Assembly: GCF_900102965.1 (NCBI RefSeq)
Contig: NZ_FNGM01000028.1
Span: forward strand, 1 to 64,000
DNA: 64,000 nt
Direction of reading: 5' to 3'
Source of the DNA: Paenibacillus jilunlii
GTDB lineage: Bacteria > Bacillota > Bacilli > Paenibacillales > Paenibacillaceae
Under the pieces are notes generated by a model. It searched no databases, was not told where the DNA came from, and saw only the letters and a list, made by a program, of their open reading frames with translations. The position numbers and the translations under genes were made by a program. Shown here piece after piece: positions 1-8,901 of the stretch. How positions within the stretch are numbered: position 1 is the first letter of the stretch; each line of letters opens with the position of its first letter.

Positions 1-315
<315 letters not shown>

Positions 316-420
316 AAAAAATACCCCACAAAGTGAAGAAGAGGCTGACGAAGCCGATTCCGAGTACCTTCCGGGGGCCCCGTAAGAAGGGCAAACGCCA
401 TTTTCGTTTCGGATTCAGTT

Positions 421-441
421 TTCAGGGAGCAAGACCCTGAA
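421..441 (+). other. Hairpin in 23S-5S spacer
   Basis: TTCAGGG (421-427) and CCCTGAA (435-441) form a perfect 7-bp stem with a 7-nt loop in the rRNA spacer. A second pairing of CTGAT near 471 with ATCAG near 507-511 lies just before the 5S gene. These are likely processing structures of the rRNA precursor. No tRNA gene is seen in the 316-524 spacer. Confidence 0.5.
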
Positions 442-524
442 CGATTTTAAGCTGTATGTCCTTTATAGGGACTGATATTTTGCTGAAGCGATTCTGCGGA
501 AGTAAAATCAGCGCAAAAATCACG

Positions 525-641
525 TTTGGTGGCGATAGCGGAGGGGTTCCACGCGTACCCATCCCGAACACGACCGTTAAGCCCTCCAGCGCCGATGGTA
601 CTTGGACCGAAGGGTCCTGGGAGAGTAGGACGCCGCCAAGC
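525..641 (+). rRNA. 5S ribosomal RNA
   Basis: A 117-nt gene with the Bacillota 5S ends TTTGGTGGCGATAGCG and GGACGCCGCCAAGC, which pair as the terminal helix, and the conserved internal CCGAACACGACCGTTAAG. It follows the 23S gene by about 210 nt, as the last gene of the rRNA operon. Confidence 0.96.
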
Positions 642-647
642 GGACAA

Positions 648-678
648 CCACTGTTGAGTTACTGACAGTGGCTTTTTT
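648..678 (+). terminator. rRNA operon terminator
   Basis: CCACTGT (648-654) pairs with ACAGTGG (665-671), followed by C and six T. A classic intrinsic terminator immediately after 5S rRNA. Confidence 0.9.
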
Positions 679-692
679 GCGTTGTGCAGGGT

Positions 693-955
693 TGTGGAAA
701 AGCTGTGGATAATTTTCAGCAACTTCAGAAAAGTTGCACACATGTGGATACAATTACAGTAAGCAATCTATACACCAAACCTCCTGCTAAAAAGCATAAG
801 AATGTGGAGGAGTCAAGAGGAAACCCTAGTAATTCACGGTTTTTGTGGATAAAAAGTGGATTATGTGGATAATGTTCTGGAAATAGTGGATAACTTTTTC
901 GTACATGTATAAAACCGTTTGAACGTGAATTGTTTTGTGTTTTATCTGTGGATAA
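693..955 (+). other. DnaA-box cluster
   Basis: Four perfect copies of TGTGGATAA (complement of the DnaA box TTATCCACA) lie at 704-712, 844-852, 864-872 and 947-955. Single-mismatch copies lie at 693-701, 743-751 and 885-893. All are in the same orientation. The run 844, 864, 885 is spaced 20-21 nt, about two helical turns. No gene occupies 680-1000. Known: DnaA binds such boxes at oriC and at dispersed regulatory clusters. Inference: a DnaA titration or regulatory cluster near the origin, since this gene neighbourhood lies close to oriC in Bacillus. Confidence 0.75.
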
Positions 956-1006
956 CTTGTAGAGATTCTGTTTTTCTCCGGCAGAATAGCGCTGAGGCGT
1001 TTTGCT

Positions 1007-1015
1007 TGCTATACT
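1007..1015 (+). promoter_or_regulatory. Extended -10 promoter for the Eis-like gene
   Basis: TGCTATACT gives a TGn extension followed by the -10 hexamer TATACT at 1010-1015, 44 nt before the GTG start. No good -35 is seen, which the extended -10 could offset. The DnaA boxes lie just upstream, so DnaA could affect this promoter. Confidence 0.45.
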
Positions 1016-1058
1016 CACGTAGAGAGTACTAATACTAACTTTGATGAGGTGAGCGGAA

Positions 1059-2231
1059 GTGGAAATCAGGCAATTGCATTCTGAGGAGTTTGAAGCGGGC
1101 TTGAGCTTGTCCGAATATGCTTTTAAATATAAGGTTGCGGATGAAGACAGAGCTGAAGCCAGACAGAAGTTCAGACATGAAAGAGTATGGGGTGTCTTTG
1201 AGGACGGGGTGCTGGGTGCTCAATTGACCTTACTTCCGCTTCAGGTCTACATACAAGGCAAAGTATTTCCTATGGGTGGAATAGCCGGAGTATCCACATG
1301 GCCGGAGAACCGCAGGCAGGGGCTTGTGGCCAAGCTATTATCACATACGCTGCAAACGATGAACGAGTCGGGACAGACATTGTCTTTTCTGCATCCGTTT
1401 TTGATCCCCTTTTACCGTAAGTTCGGCTGGGAGGTCTACTGTGAGTATAAGAAGTATTCTATTCCTGTGGACAAATTCCCGCGGAAAACTGAAATTCAGG
1501 GCAGTGTAAAACGTGATTCTGCCGCTCTCGAAATACTGGAAGGGCTGTATAGCCGATTTGCCGCTGAATACAATGGAACCCTGCAGCGTGATCAGGAGTG
1601 GTGGAAGCAAAGAGTATTGGATGCGGACATGCATCATTGTGTTTTTTACTCAGAGCTTGGTGAGCCGGAAGGCTATGTGCTGTATAAAATAGAAAACAAT
1701 GAACTGGTTATTGATGAATTTATCTTTATGAACGAACAGGCGCGCAGAGGCTTGTGGACATTTCTGGCCAATCACGATTCCATGGTTACCGGAGCTTCGC
1801 TCAAGCTGGTGCCTTCAGATGATATCCTTCCTTATTTGCTCCCGGACCCGCGGGTCGCGCAGGAGAATTATCCATACTTTATGGCACGGATTGTGAATGC
1901 GCGGACCTTTATAGAGAATTTTACCTTCCGGAGCCACAACAGCCTTGAGAGTAGAACTCTCTATATTGAAGATGAGCATGCCCCTTGGAACAGCGGATTG
2001 TGGCAATGGAGTGTGACTGCGGAGGGGACGGCAACTTTAGAACGTCTGGAGGGTGAGAAGGCCGCTGCTGATTTGAGCTGCACCATTGGTACACTTACTG
2101 TGATGCTGCTGGGGTACAAACGTCCTGTGGAACTGGCGAAGTATGGACAGCTAACTGGAGGCTCAGCTGACTTAGATTGGCTAGAGACGGTTATTCCCCA
2201 AGCCAAAACGGCATTGTTTGATTTTTTCTGA
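1059..2231 (+). CDS. Eis-type GNAT N-acetyltransferase
   Basis: A 390-residue acetyltransferase of the Eis family. An N-terminal GNAT domain carries the acetyl-CoA segment WPENRRQGLVAKLL near residue 90. A second degenerate GNAT region follows, then a C-terminal sterol-carrier-like domain. Tyr in PFYRKFGW near residue 122 matches the catalytic Tyr of Mycobacterium Eis, and the protein ends in FF, as Eis uses its C-terminal carboxylate. Eis enzymes acetylate amines, including aminoglycosides and lysines; the substrate here is unknown. The GTG start follows GAGGTGAG with good spacing. It is a lone gene between the rRNA operon and ctsR, and cytosolic by lack of signal or membrane segments. Confidence 0.85.
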   Translation: MEIRQLHSEEFEAGLSLSEYAFKYKVADEDRAEARQKFRHERVWGVFEDGVLGAQLTLLPLQVYIQGKVFPMGGIAGVSTWPENRRQGLVAKLLSHTLQTMNESGQTLSFLHPFLIPFYRKFGWEVYCEYKKYSIPVDKFPRKTEIQGSVKRDSAALEILEGLYSRFAAEYNGTLQRDQEWWKQRVLDADMHHCVFYSELGEPEGYVLYKIENNELVIDEFIFMNEQARRGLWTFLANHDSMVTGASLKLVPSDDILPYLLPDPRVAQENYPYFMARIVNARTFIENFTFRSHNSLESRTLYIEDEHAPWNSGLWQWSVTAEGTATLERLEGEKAAADLSCTIGTLTVMLLGYKRPVELAKYGQLTGGSADLDWLETVIPQAKTALFDFF

Positions 2232-2245
2232 TCCTGCAGTTTAGG

Positions 2246-2283
2246 GCTCTCCCGGCTTCGAGAAGAGGCAGGGGAGCTTTTTA
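2246..2283 (+). terminator. Likely terminator after the acetyltransferase
   Basis: GCTCTCCC near 2247 pairs with GGGGAGC at 2271-2277 with one bulge, followed by a T run (TTTTT). An imperfect but plausible intrinsic terminator. Confidence 0.6.
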
Positions 2284-2385
2284 CAATAGACCATGCTAAT
2301 TTCACTGCGGACCGCTTTAGTTGCCTCTTAGTTGAGGAAGAACGGAATACAATGGGCCAAAAAAGTAAAAAATAAAAGCAACCCC

Positions 2386-2413
2386 TTGGAATTCAGTGAG
2401 AATGTGTTATAAT
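2386..2413 (+). promoter_or_regulatory. Sigma-A promoter of the ctsR operon
   Basis: TTGGAA (-35, 2386-2391), a 16-nt spacer and TATAAT (-10, 2408-2413). The predicted start near 2420 leaves a long leader of about 240 nt before ctsR. Confidence 0.8.
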
Positions 2414-2421
2414 ATGAAAAA

Positions 2422-2438
2422 AGTCAAAGAAAGTCAAA
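2422..2438 (+). promoter_or_regulatory. CtsR operator
   Basis: AGTCAAA-GAA-AGTCAAA is a perfect tandem heptad match to the CtsR consensus RGTCAAA-NAN-RGTCAAA. A partial third repeat, AGTCAAC, follows at 2438-2444. It overlaps the predicted transcription start, so bound CtsR should block its own operon until heat or protein stress inactivates it. Confidence 0.93.
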
Positions 2439-2466
2439 GTCAACGCAGCTCACAATCAGTTTTCTG

Positions 2467-2532
2467 ATGAAAGGCAACAACAATGGCGGCAGGCTCTTCA
2501 TGAATGGCTTTTTTGGTATACCTCCGGTTTGA
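2467..2532 (+). CDS. Possible 21-residue leader ORF upstream of ctsR
   Basis: ATG at 2467 opens a frame reading MKGNNNGGRLFMNGFF then GIPPV and TGA. It lies wholly inside the ctsR leader. No ribosome binding site is seen before it, so translation is doubtful. I do not recognise the peptide. If translated, it could couple translation in the leader to the hairpin at 2545-2591. Confidence 0.2.
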   Translation: MKGNNNGGRLFMNGFFGIPPV

Positions 2533-2544
2533 TGCCGTATGAAG

Positions 2545-2591
2545 CTTAACCCCGGGTTCACCCCGATTCGGGCTATTGCCCTTGGGTTAAG
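2545..2591 (+). other. Branched hairpin in the ctsR leader
   Basis: CTTAACCC (2545-2552) pairs perfectly with GGGTTAAG (2584-2591). Inside, CCCG (2562-2565) pairs with CGGG (2569-2572). No T run follows, so it is not a normal terminator. It may be a stability or regulatory element of the heat-shock mRNA. Confidence 0.5.
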
Positions 2592-2663
2592 TTCTTAGAG
2601 ATCATTACCGGATGTAAGCACAAGCAAGAGGTACTATAAGCTTTGAACACTGGAGGATGAGTG

Positions 2664-3125
2664 ATGCGTAATATCTCCGATATTATCGAACAATATCTGA
2701 AGAATATTTTGCATGAAAGTCCCGAAGGTACGGTGGAAATTCAGCGCAATGACCTGGCGGACCAGTTCTCATGCGTACCGTCTCAGATCAATTATGTCAT
2801 CAGTACACGTTTTACTTTGGAAAAGGGCTATGTAGTTGAGAGCAAGCGCGGCGGCGGAGGCTACATTCGGATTCAGCGTTTCGAGCTTCCGCAGAATGTG
2901 GCATTGTACGCCCATCTCAATTCTACAATAGGGAAGGATATCGATCAAAATTCCGCCGAAGGACTGATTTATCAGCTGGAGGAGGCCCGGTTTCTAACCA
3001 AGCGTGAAGCGTGTCTCATGCGCGCCGCTGTTTCCCGGGAATGCCTGACGGTTAATCTGCCGTACCGGGATGAGATTCGTGCCAAGCTAATGAAGGCCAT
3101 GCTAATCTCCTTATTGGGCAAATAA
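2664..3125 (+). CDS. ctsR: CtsR, repressor of class III stress genes
   Basis: A 153-residue DNA-binding repressor of clp and ctsR genes. The N-terminal winged helix-turn-helix includes RNDLADQFSCVPSQINYVI, and the glycine-rich ESKRGGGGYIRI is the heat-sensing wing. The C-terminal half is the dimer domain regulated by McsB and ClpC. A GTG lies at 2661, but the ATG at 2664 has the better distance (7 nt) to GGAGG at 2652-2656 and matches the start of Bacillus CtsR. First gene of the operon, controlled by the CtsR operator at 2422-2438. Confidence 0.97.
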   Translation: MRNISDIIEQYLKNILHESPEGTVEIQRNDLADQFSCVPSQINYVISTRFTLEKGYVVESKRGGGGYIRIQRFELPQNVALYAHLNSTIGKDIDQNSAEGLIYQLEEARFLTKREACLMRAAVSRECLTVNLPYRDEIRAKLMKAMLISLLGK

Positions 3126-3154
3126 CGGTCAAATTTGAAGGAGGGACACCGCTT

Positions 3155-3679
3155 ATGCTTTGCCAGGAATGCGGGGTCAAACCGGCGACACTCCATTTTA
3201 CCAAGATTGTAAATGGGGAGAAGACGGAGTTTCATATTTGTGAAAGCTGTGCGCGTGAGAAAGGGGAGCTAATTCCCGGAACTGCCGGAGGGTTCTCTAT
3301 TCACAGCCTGCTGTCGGGTCTCTTGGACCTGGAGGGAGCCGGCAAGGAAAAAAATGCAGCGGCCCAGACTGTACAGGGTCTGCGATGTGAGAATTGCGGC
3401 ATGACTTACTCCCAGTTCAGCAAGCTTGGGCGTTTTGGCTGCAGCTCCTGCTATAAGTATTTTGACAGCACGCTCGATCCGCTCTTCAGACGGGTGCATG
3501 GGAGCACCGCTCATGTCGGCAAGCTTCCCAAACGTGCCGGAGCACAGATCATGTGCAAACGCAAAATTGATGAGCTGAAGCAGGAGCTCCAGCAGAGTAT
3601 TGCAGATGAGGAGTTTGAGACCGCAGCTGAGCTGAGGGACCAGATCCGAAAACTTGAAAAAGAAATGCCACAAGAGTAA
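3155..3679 (+). CDS. mcsA: McsA, zinc-binding activator of McsB
   Basis: A 174-residue protein with four CxxC motifs: CQEC and CESC near the N terminus, CENC and CSSC in the middle. They should bind zinc or act in metal and redox sensing. A C-terminal UVR motif (about 140-172) with DEEFETAAELRDQIRKLE likely contacts ClpC. Known role: activates the protein-arginine kinase McsB and modulates CtsR. It lies 29 nt after ctsR with its own GGAGG site, in the same operon. Confidence 0.96.
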   Translation: MLCQECGVKPATLHFTKIVNGEKTEFHICESCAREKGELIPGTAGGFSIHSLLSGLLDLEGAGKEKNAAAQTVQGLRCENCGMTYSQFSKLGRFGCSSCYKYFDSTLDPLFRRVHGSTAHVGKLPKRAGAQIMCKRKIDELKQELQQSIADEEFETAAELRDQIRKLEKEMPQE

Positions 3680-3707
3680 AGTCTTTGATATATAGGGGGG
3701 ATAAGCC

Positions 3708-4772
3708 ATGTCAAGTCTCCGGTTTACCGAACAAGCCCTTAGTGAATGGATGCGCTGCGGCGGCAGTCATTCCGAGATTGTCATCAGCAGCCGGATGCGG
3801 ATCGCCCGCAATCTGGAGCATCTTCCCTTCCCTTTGCTGGCTTCGGCAGAGCAGTCGGAAGAGGTGCTGGAGCAGCTTGCTCCGGTTTTTCAAGGGGAAG
3901 CAGCTGCAAATTTCGGCAGCTTTCAACTGCTGAAGCTGGATGAGCTCGATGAGCTGGACAAAAAAGTGCTTGTGGAGAAGCACCTCATCAGCCCTAATCT
4001 GGCCAATGACTCCCGGGGCGGTGCAGTGATCCTGAACGAGGATGAGTCGGTCAGCATTATGATTAATGAAGAAGACCATCTGCGCATTCAGTGCCTGTTC
4101 CCTGGTCTGCAGGTTAGAGAGGCTTGGGTAAGGGCGACAGCCATTGATGATATTTTTGAGGGCTCGGTCAATTACGCCTTTGATGATCGAAGAGGGTATT
4201 TGACCAGTTGTCCCACTAATGTGGGCACAGGGCTGCGGGCATCGGTGATGGTGCATTTACCCGCACTTGTCATGACTCACCAGATCAACCGGATTTTATC
4301 CGCAGTGAATCAGGTGGGACTCACAGTAAGAGGAATTTACGGTGAAGGCAGCGAAGCGGTAGGGAACATCTTTCAGATTTCCAACCAAATCACGCTGGGG
4401 CAGACTGAAAATGAGATTATTGAGAATCTGCACAGCGTAGTCACCCAGATTATTGAACATGAACGCAATGCTCGGGAGCGTCTGCTGGCCGATTCGGCTC
4501 TGCGGATTACGGACAGAATCAAACGTTCCTACGGGATTTTGTCTTATGCAGCGGTGATGGAGCTGAAGGAGTCCGCACAGCGGCTCTCTGACCTGAGACT
4601 GGGAGTCGATCTTGGAATTCTGGAAGGACCGCCGATTTCAGTGCTCAACGAGCTGAATGTGAAGACACAGCCGGGCTTTCTGCAAAAAATGTTCGGAGAC
4701 GAGATGACGGCCACCGAATGCGATATGTACCGGGCGAAGCTGCTCCGGGAGACACTGGGATCACAACATTAA
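3708..4772 (+). CDS. mcsB: McsB, protein-arginine kinase
   Basis: A 354-residue phosphagen-kinase-like enzyme that phosphorylates protein arginines. Phospho-arginine marks proteins for ClpCP degradation and inactivates CtsR. Visible family features are the early ISSRMRIARN segment (nucleotide-binding arginines) near residue 27 and the LTSCPTNVGTGLRASVMVHL block near 165-184 around the active-site cysteine. It follows mcsA by 28 nt with an AGGGGGG site. Length is as expected for McsB. Confidence 0.97.
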   Translation: MSSLRFTEQALSEWMRCGGSHSEIVISSRMRIARNLEHLPFPLLASAEQSEEVLEQLAPVFQGEAAANFGSFQLLKLDELDELDKKVLVEKHLISPNLANDSRGGAVILNEDESVSIMINEEDHLRIQCLFPGLQVREAWVRATAIDDIFEGSVNYAFDDRRGYLTSCPTNVGTGLRASVMVHLPALVMTHQINRILSAVNQVGLTVRGIYGEGSEAVGNIFQISNQITLGQTENEIIENLHSVVTQIIEHERNARERLLADSALRITDRIKRSYGILSYAAVMELKESAQRLSDLRLGVDLGILEGPPISVLNELNVKTQPGFLQKMFGDEMTATECDMYRAKLLRETLGSQH

Positions 4773-4808
4773 TTATAGATATTTATTATCCGTGGAGGTG
4801 CAGGGGAT

Positions 4809-7277
4809 ATGATGTTTGGAAGATTTACGGAACGCGCACAAAAGGTGCTCGCACTGGCGCAGGAAGAAGCCGTTCGTTTGGGACACAACAACATTGGGAC
4901 AGAACATATTTTGCTCGGACTGATTCGTGAAGGAGACGGCATTGCCGCCAAAGCTTTGATTGGTCTGGGTCTGGGTCTTGAGAAAATCCAGGACGAAGTG
5001 GAAACACTGATCGGCCGGGGACAAGAACAGCCTACAAACATTGCTTATACTCCTCGTGCCAAAAAGGTGATCGAACTGTCAATGGATGAAGCCCGTAAGC
5101 TGGGCCACACTTATGTCGGAACAGAGCATATTCTGCTCGGACTGATCCGTGAAGGCGAGGGCGTAGCCGCCCGTGTACTTAATAACCTCGGAATCAGCCT
5201 GAATAAAGCCCGCCAGCAGGTTCTTCAGCTTCTGGGCAGCAGCGAAGCTACTTCGAGCCACAGCGGTGCACCTGCCAATGTCAGCACGCCTACACTGGAT
5301 GGTCTGGCCCGTGACTTGACCGCTTATGCCAAAGACGGCAACCTTGATCCGGTCATTGGCCGCAGCAAGGAGATTGAGCGTGTAATTCAAGTGCTCAGCC
5401 GCCGGACCAAAAACAATCCGGTGCTGATTGGTGAACCTGGGGTTGGTAAAACAGCGATCGCTGAAGGTTTGGCACAGAAAATCATTAACAACGAAATTCC
5501 GGAAACTCTGCGGGACAAACGCGTAATGACCCTGGACATGGGTTCTGTGGTTGCCGGTACGAAATACCGCGGTGAGTTCGAAGACCGCCTCAAAAAAATT
5601 ATGGATGAGATTCGCCAGGCGGGGAATATTGTACTCTTCATTGATGAGTTGCACACCCTGATCGGCGCAGGCGGTGCGGAAGGCGCCATTGATGCTTCCA
5701 ATATTCTGAAGCCTGCACTCGCCCGTGGAGAGCTGCAATGCATTGGGGCGACCACGCTGGATGAATACCGCAAATATATTGAGAAGGATGCAGCGTTGGA
5801 GCGCCGGTTCCAGCCGATCACGGTGGATCAGCCTTCTCCGGAAGAAGCTGTGCAAATTCTCTACGGTCTGCGTGACCGCTATGAAGCCCATCACCGGGTG
5901 AAGATTACAGATGAAGCTATCGTGGAAGCGGTGAAGCTGTCCGACCGCTACATCCCTGACCGCTTCCTGCCGGATAAGGCGATTGACCTGATTGATGAAG
6001 CAGGTTCCAAGGTAAGACTCAACTCTTACACCATCCCGCCAAATCTGAAGGAACTGGAAATGCGTCTGGACGATATCCGCAAGGAAAAGGATTCCGCTGT
6101 GCAGAGCCAAGAGTTCGAGAAAGCAGCTGCACTGCGCGATACCGAACAGAAAATCCGTGAGGAACTGGATACTACCAAAAACCAATGGAAAGAAAAACAG
6201 GGACGTACCGATTCCCAAGTAACGCCAGAGGATATTGCTCAAGTGGTTGCCAGCTGGACAGGTATTCCTGTCAGCAAGCTGAAGGAAGAAGAAACCGACC
6301 GCCTGCTGAACATGGAAGCCCTGCTCCATGAACGTGTCATTGGTCAGGATGAAGCAGTGAAGGCTGTCAGCCGGGCACTGCGCCGGGCGCGTGCAGGTCT
6401 TAAAGACCCTAAACGTCCAATGGGTTCCTTCATCTTCCTCGGACCAACCGGGGTAGGTAAAACCGAGCTGGCCCGTGCGCTTGCCGAAGCTATGTTCGGT
6501 GATGAAAACGCGGTGGTCCGTATCGATATGTCCGAGTACATGGAGAAGCATTCCACTTCCCGTCTGGTCGGGGCGCCTCCAGGGTATGTCGGTTATGAAG
6601 AAGGCGGACAATTGACCGAGAAGGTCCGCCGCAAGCCCTATTCTGTAGTGCTCCTGGACGAAATTGAGAAGGCACATCCGGAGGTATTCAATATCCTGCT
6701 GCAGGTGCTGGAAGACGGCCGCTTGACTGATTCCAAAGGCCGTGTAGTCGACTTCCGCAACACTCTGATCATTCTGACCTCCAATGTTGGGGCACAGGCA
6801 ATCAAGAAGAATTCGACGCTTGGATTTACAGCTGTGCAGGATGCAGGAGCGGATTACAATAACATGAAGGGAAAAGTCATGGAAGAGCTCAAGAAGAGCT
6901 TCCGCCCTGAGTTCCTGAACCGTATTGACGAAATCATCGTCTTCCACTCCCTAGAAGAAAAGCATATTGCCGAAATCGTCACGCTCATGTCCGATGAATT
7001 GCGCAAGCGGCTGCGTGAATATGATGTGGACTTTATGCTTACAGATGGTGCCAAGGCCTTCCTGGCCAAAGAAGGCTACGATCCTGCCTTTGGTGCCCGT
7101 CCACTGCGCCGGGCCATTCAGAAGCATATCGAAGACCGTCTGTCCGAAGAGCTGCTGAAGGGCAACATCAAGAAAGGGGATTCCCTCAAGATTGATGAAG
7201 TTAACGGTGAGCTTGTGGTAACCACAGTGGAACCGCCGGTAGCAGTCACTCCGGAAAAAGAGGTTGGAACCGAATAA
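4809..7277 (+). CDS. clpC: ClpC, AAA+ unfoldase of ClpCP protease
   Basis: An 822-residue Hsp100 unfoldase. Two Clp N repeats fill about 1-145. AAA domain 1 has Walker A GEPGVGKT at 208-215. The middle domain carries a UVR-like coiled coil (EFEKAAALRDTEQKI, near 435-450). AAA domain 2 has Walker A GPTGVGKT near 545. It unfolds substrates, including phospho-arginine proteins, for ClpP. ATGs at 4809 and 4812 are both possible; MMFGRF matches Bacillus ClpC. Last gene of the CtsR operon, followed by a strong terminator. Confidence 0.98.
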   Translation: MMFGRFTERAQKVLALAQEEAVRLGHNNIGTEHILLGLIREGDGIAAKALIGLGLGLEKIQDEVETLIGRGQEQPTNIAYTPRAKKVIELSMDEARKLGHTYVGTEHILLGLIREGEGVAARVLNNLGISLNKARQQVLQLLGSSEATSSHSGAPANVSTPTLDGLARDLTAYAKDGNLDPVIGRSKEIERVIQVLSRRTKNNPVLIGEPGVGKTAIAEGLAQKIINNEIPETLRDKRVMTLDMGSVVAGTKYRGEFEDRLKKIMDEIRQAGNIVLFIDELHTLIGAGGAEGAIDASNILKPALARGELQCIGATTLDEYRKYIEKDAALERRFQPITVDQPSPEEAVQILYGLRDRYEAHHRVKITDEAIVEAVKLSDRYIPDRFLPDKAIDLIDEAGSKVRLNSYTIPPNLKELEMRLDDIRKEKDSAVQSQEFEKAAALRDTEQKIREELDTTKNQWKEKQGRTDSQVTPEDIAQVVASWTGIPVSKLKEEETDRLLNMEALLHERVIGQDEAVKAVSRALRRARAGLKDPKRPMGSFIFLGPTGVGKTELARALAEAMFGDENAVVRIDMSEYMEKHSTSRLVGAPPGYVGYEEGGQLTEKVRRKPYSVVLLDEIEKAHPEVFNILLQVLEDGRLTDSKGRVVDFRNTLIILTSNVGAQAIKKNSTLGFTAVQDAGADYNNMKGKVMEELKKSFRPEFLNRIDEIIVFHSLEEKHIAEIVTLMSDELRKRLREYDVDFMLTDGAKAFLAKEGYDPAFGARPLRRAIQKHIEDRLSEELLKGNIKKGDSLKIDEVNGELVVTTVEPPVAVTPEKEVGTE

Positions 7278-7297
7278 CAGCTGCGTATTTGAAACAA

Positions 7298-7336
7298 AGC
7301 TCCCGCTCCTCCGTATAGAGGAGCGGGAGCTTTTTT
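7298..7336 (+). terminator. clpC operon terminator
   Basis: A perfect 14-bp stem, AGCTCCCGCTCCTC (7298-7311) with its complement at 7318-7331, a 6-nt loop and a T run. Confidence 0.96.
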
Positions 7337-7520
7337 GAATTATAATATAATTCGCATTAAATACCGATGTTTAATTGAGCGGTATTTCAGGCACGTTAAT
7401 GAGGAAGATTGTAAAAAAGTAGATCATAAGTGACCTTCCGTTCAGTGTGCAGAAATGGTAAACTTTGAGTATGAGTAAATTATCCGCAATTTTAGTAAGT
7501 TTGGACTGATAGGAGCACAC

Positions 7521-8888
7521 ATGGCTAAACCAAAAACGAAATTTTTCTGCACCGAATGCGGCTACGAATCGCCGAAGTGGTTCGGTAAATGTCCCGGCTG
7601 CCAGGCATGGAATTCCATGGTGGAAGAGACGGAAAGCGTAGTTAAAACACAAGGGATGACTGCACCGATTTTTCAGAGTAAAGAAAAGGCGCAATCGATC
7701 ATAAATATAGAAAGTGATAAGGAGCCGCGTATCCTGACAGGCATTGGTGAGCTTAACCGTGTGCTTGGGGGAGGCATTGTGCCCGGCTCGCTGGTGCTGG
7801 TAGGCGGTGATCCGGGGATCGGTAAATCGACGCTCCTGCTGCAGACCTCCCATGCGCTGACCACCCAGGGATTGCGTGTATTGTATATTTCAGGAGAAGA
7901 GTCAGTCCGGCAGACAAAGCTGCGTGCAGACCGCCTCGGGGCGCTGTCGGCAGAGCTGTATGTGCTGTGTGAGACAAATATGGAGAGCATTGAAGAAGCC
8001 ATTGAACAGATCCAGCCCCAGTTTCTTGTCATTGACTCTATTCAGACCGTATTTATGCCGGAAGTGACAAGCGCACCCGGCAGTGTGACGCAGGTCCGGG
8101 AATGTACAACAAGGTTCATGCGGATTGCCAAAATTCGCGGAATTGCCACGGTTCTGGTAGGGCATGTGACCAAAGAGGGGGCTATTGCCGGACCGCGAAT
8201 GCTGGAGCATATGGTCGATTGTGTGCTCTATTTTGAAGGGGAGCGGCATCACACATACCGGTTGCTGCGAGCGGTCAAGAACCGGTTTGGTTCCACTAAT
8301 GAGATTGGTATTTTTGAGATGGGGGAAATCGGGCTTACCGAGGTGGAGAATCCCTCCGAGCTCTTTTTGTCGGAGCGCCCGCTGGGAGTAGCCGGATCAG
8401 CCGTTGTTGCCAGTATGGAGGGCACCAGACCCGTGCTTGTCGAGCTTCAGGCGCTGGTAGCCGCCACCCATTTCCCTTCCCCGCGGCGGATGTGCACGGG
8501 CATGGATCATCAAAGAATGGCACTTATTATTGCGGTACTCGAGAAGCGGATGGGGATGTTTCTGCAGAACCAGGATGCTTACCTCAATGTTGCTGGCGGG
8601 GTGAAGCTGGATGAACCAGCCATTGATCTGGCGGTTGCCGTCAGTATTGCTTCCAGCTTCCGTGATATATCGACAAAGCCTTACGATGTTTTTTTTGGCG
8701 AAGTTGGACTTACTGGAGAAGTGAGAGGGGTTTCCCGTGCGGAGACACGCGTCAAGGAGGCTGCTAAGCTGGGCTTCCGGAGAGTCATAATGCCCGAAAA
8801 AAGCATGAAAGGCTGGAAGCATCCGCAGGATATCCAGATTATTGGCGTCAGCACCGTAGCAGATGCACTAGCGGTCGCGTTAGATTAG
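7521..8888 (+). CDS. radA: RadA, DNA repair / branch-migration ATPase
   Basis: A 455-residue RecA-like protein. An N-terminal zinc finger uses C10, C13, C24 and C27. The ATPase domain has Walker A GGDPGIGKST at about 95-104. The RadA-specific KNRFG motif is at 253-257. The C terminus is a Lon-protease-like fold. Known role: processing of recombination intermediates and, in Bacillus, interplay with DisA. An extended -10 candidate, TGGTAAACT, sits at 7456-7464. disA follows by 13 nt, so the two are probably cotranscribed. Confidence 0.97.
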   Translation: MAKPKTKFFCTECGYESPKWFGKCPGCQAWNSMVEETESVVKTQGMTAPIFQSKEKAQSIINIESDKEPRILTGIGELNRVLGGGIVPGSLVLVGGDPGIGKSTLLLQTSHALTTQGLRVLYISGEESVRQTKLRADRLGALSAELYVLCETNMESIEEAIEQIQPQFLVIDSIQTVFMPEVTSAPGSVTQVRECTTRFMRIAKIRGIATVLVGHVTKEGAIAGPRMLEHMVDCVLYFEGERHHTYRLLRAVKNRFGSTNEIGIFEMGEIGLTEVENPSELFLSERPLGVAGSAVVASMEGTRPVLVELQALVAATHFPSPRRMCTGMDHQRMALIIAVLEKRMGMFLQNQDAYLNVAGGVKLDEPAIDLAVAVSIASSFRDISTKPYDVFFGEVGLTGEVRGVSRAETRVKEAAKLGFRRVIMPEKSMKGWKHPQDIQIIGVSTVADALAVALD

Positions 8889-8901
8889 GGGGCACTGAAC
8901 A

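Noticed and set aside
693..955. Chromosomal origin oriC
   Set aside because: DnaA boxes are present, but dnaA, dnaN or an AT-rich unwinding region with DnaA-trio repeats is not seen next to them.
5079..6947. Long minus-strand open frame opposite clpC
   Set aside because: It mirrors the codons of clpC, has no ribosome binding site and no recognisable domain; a shadow of a highly biased gene.
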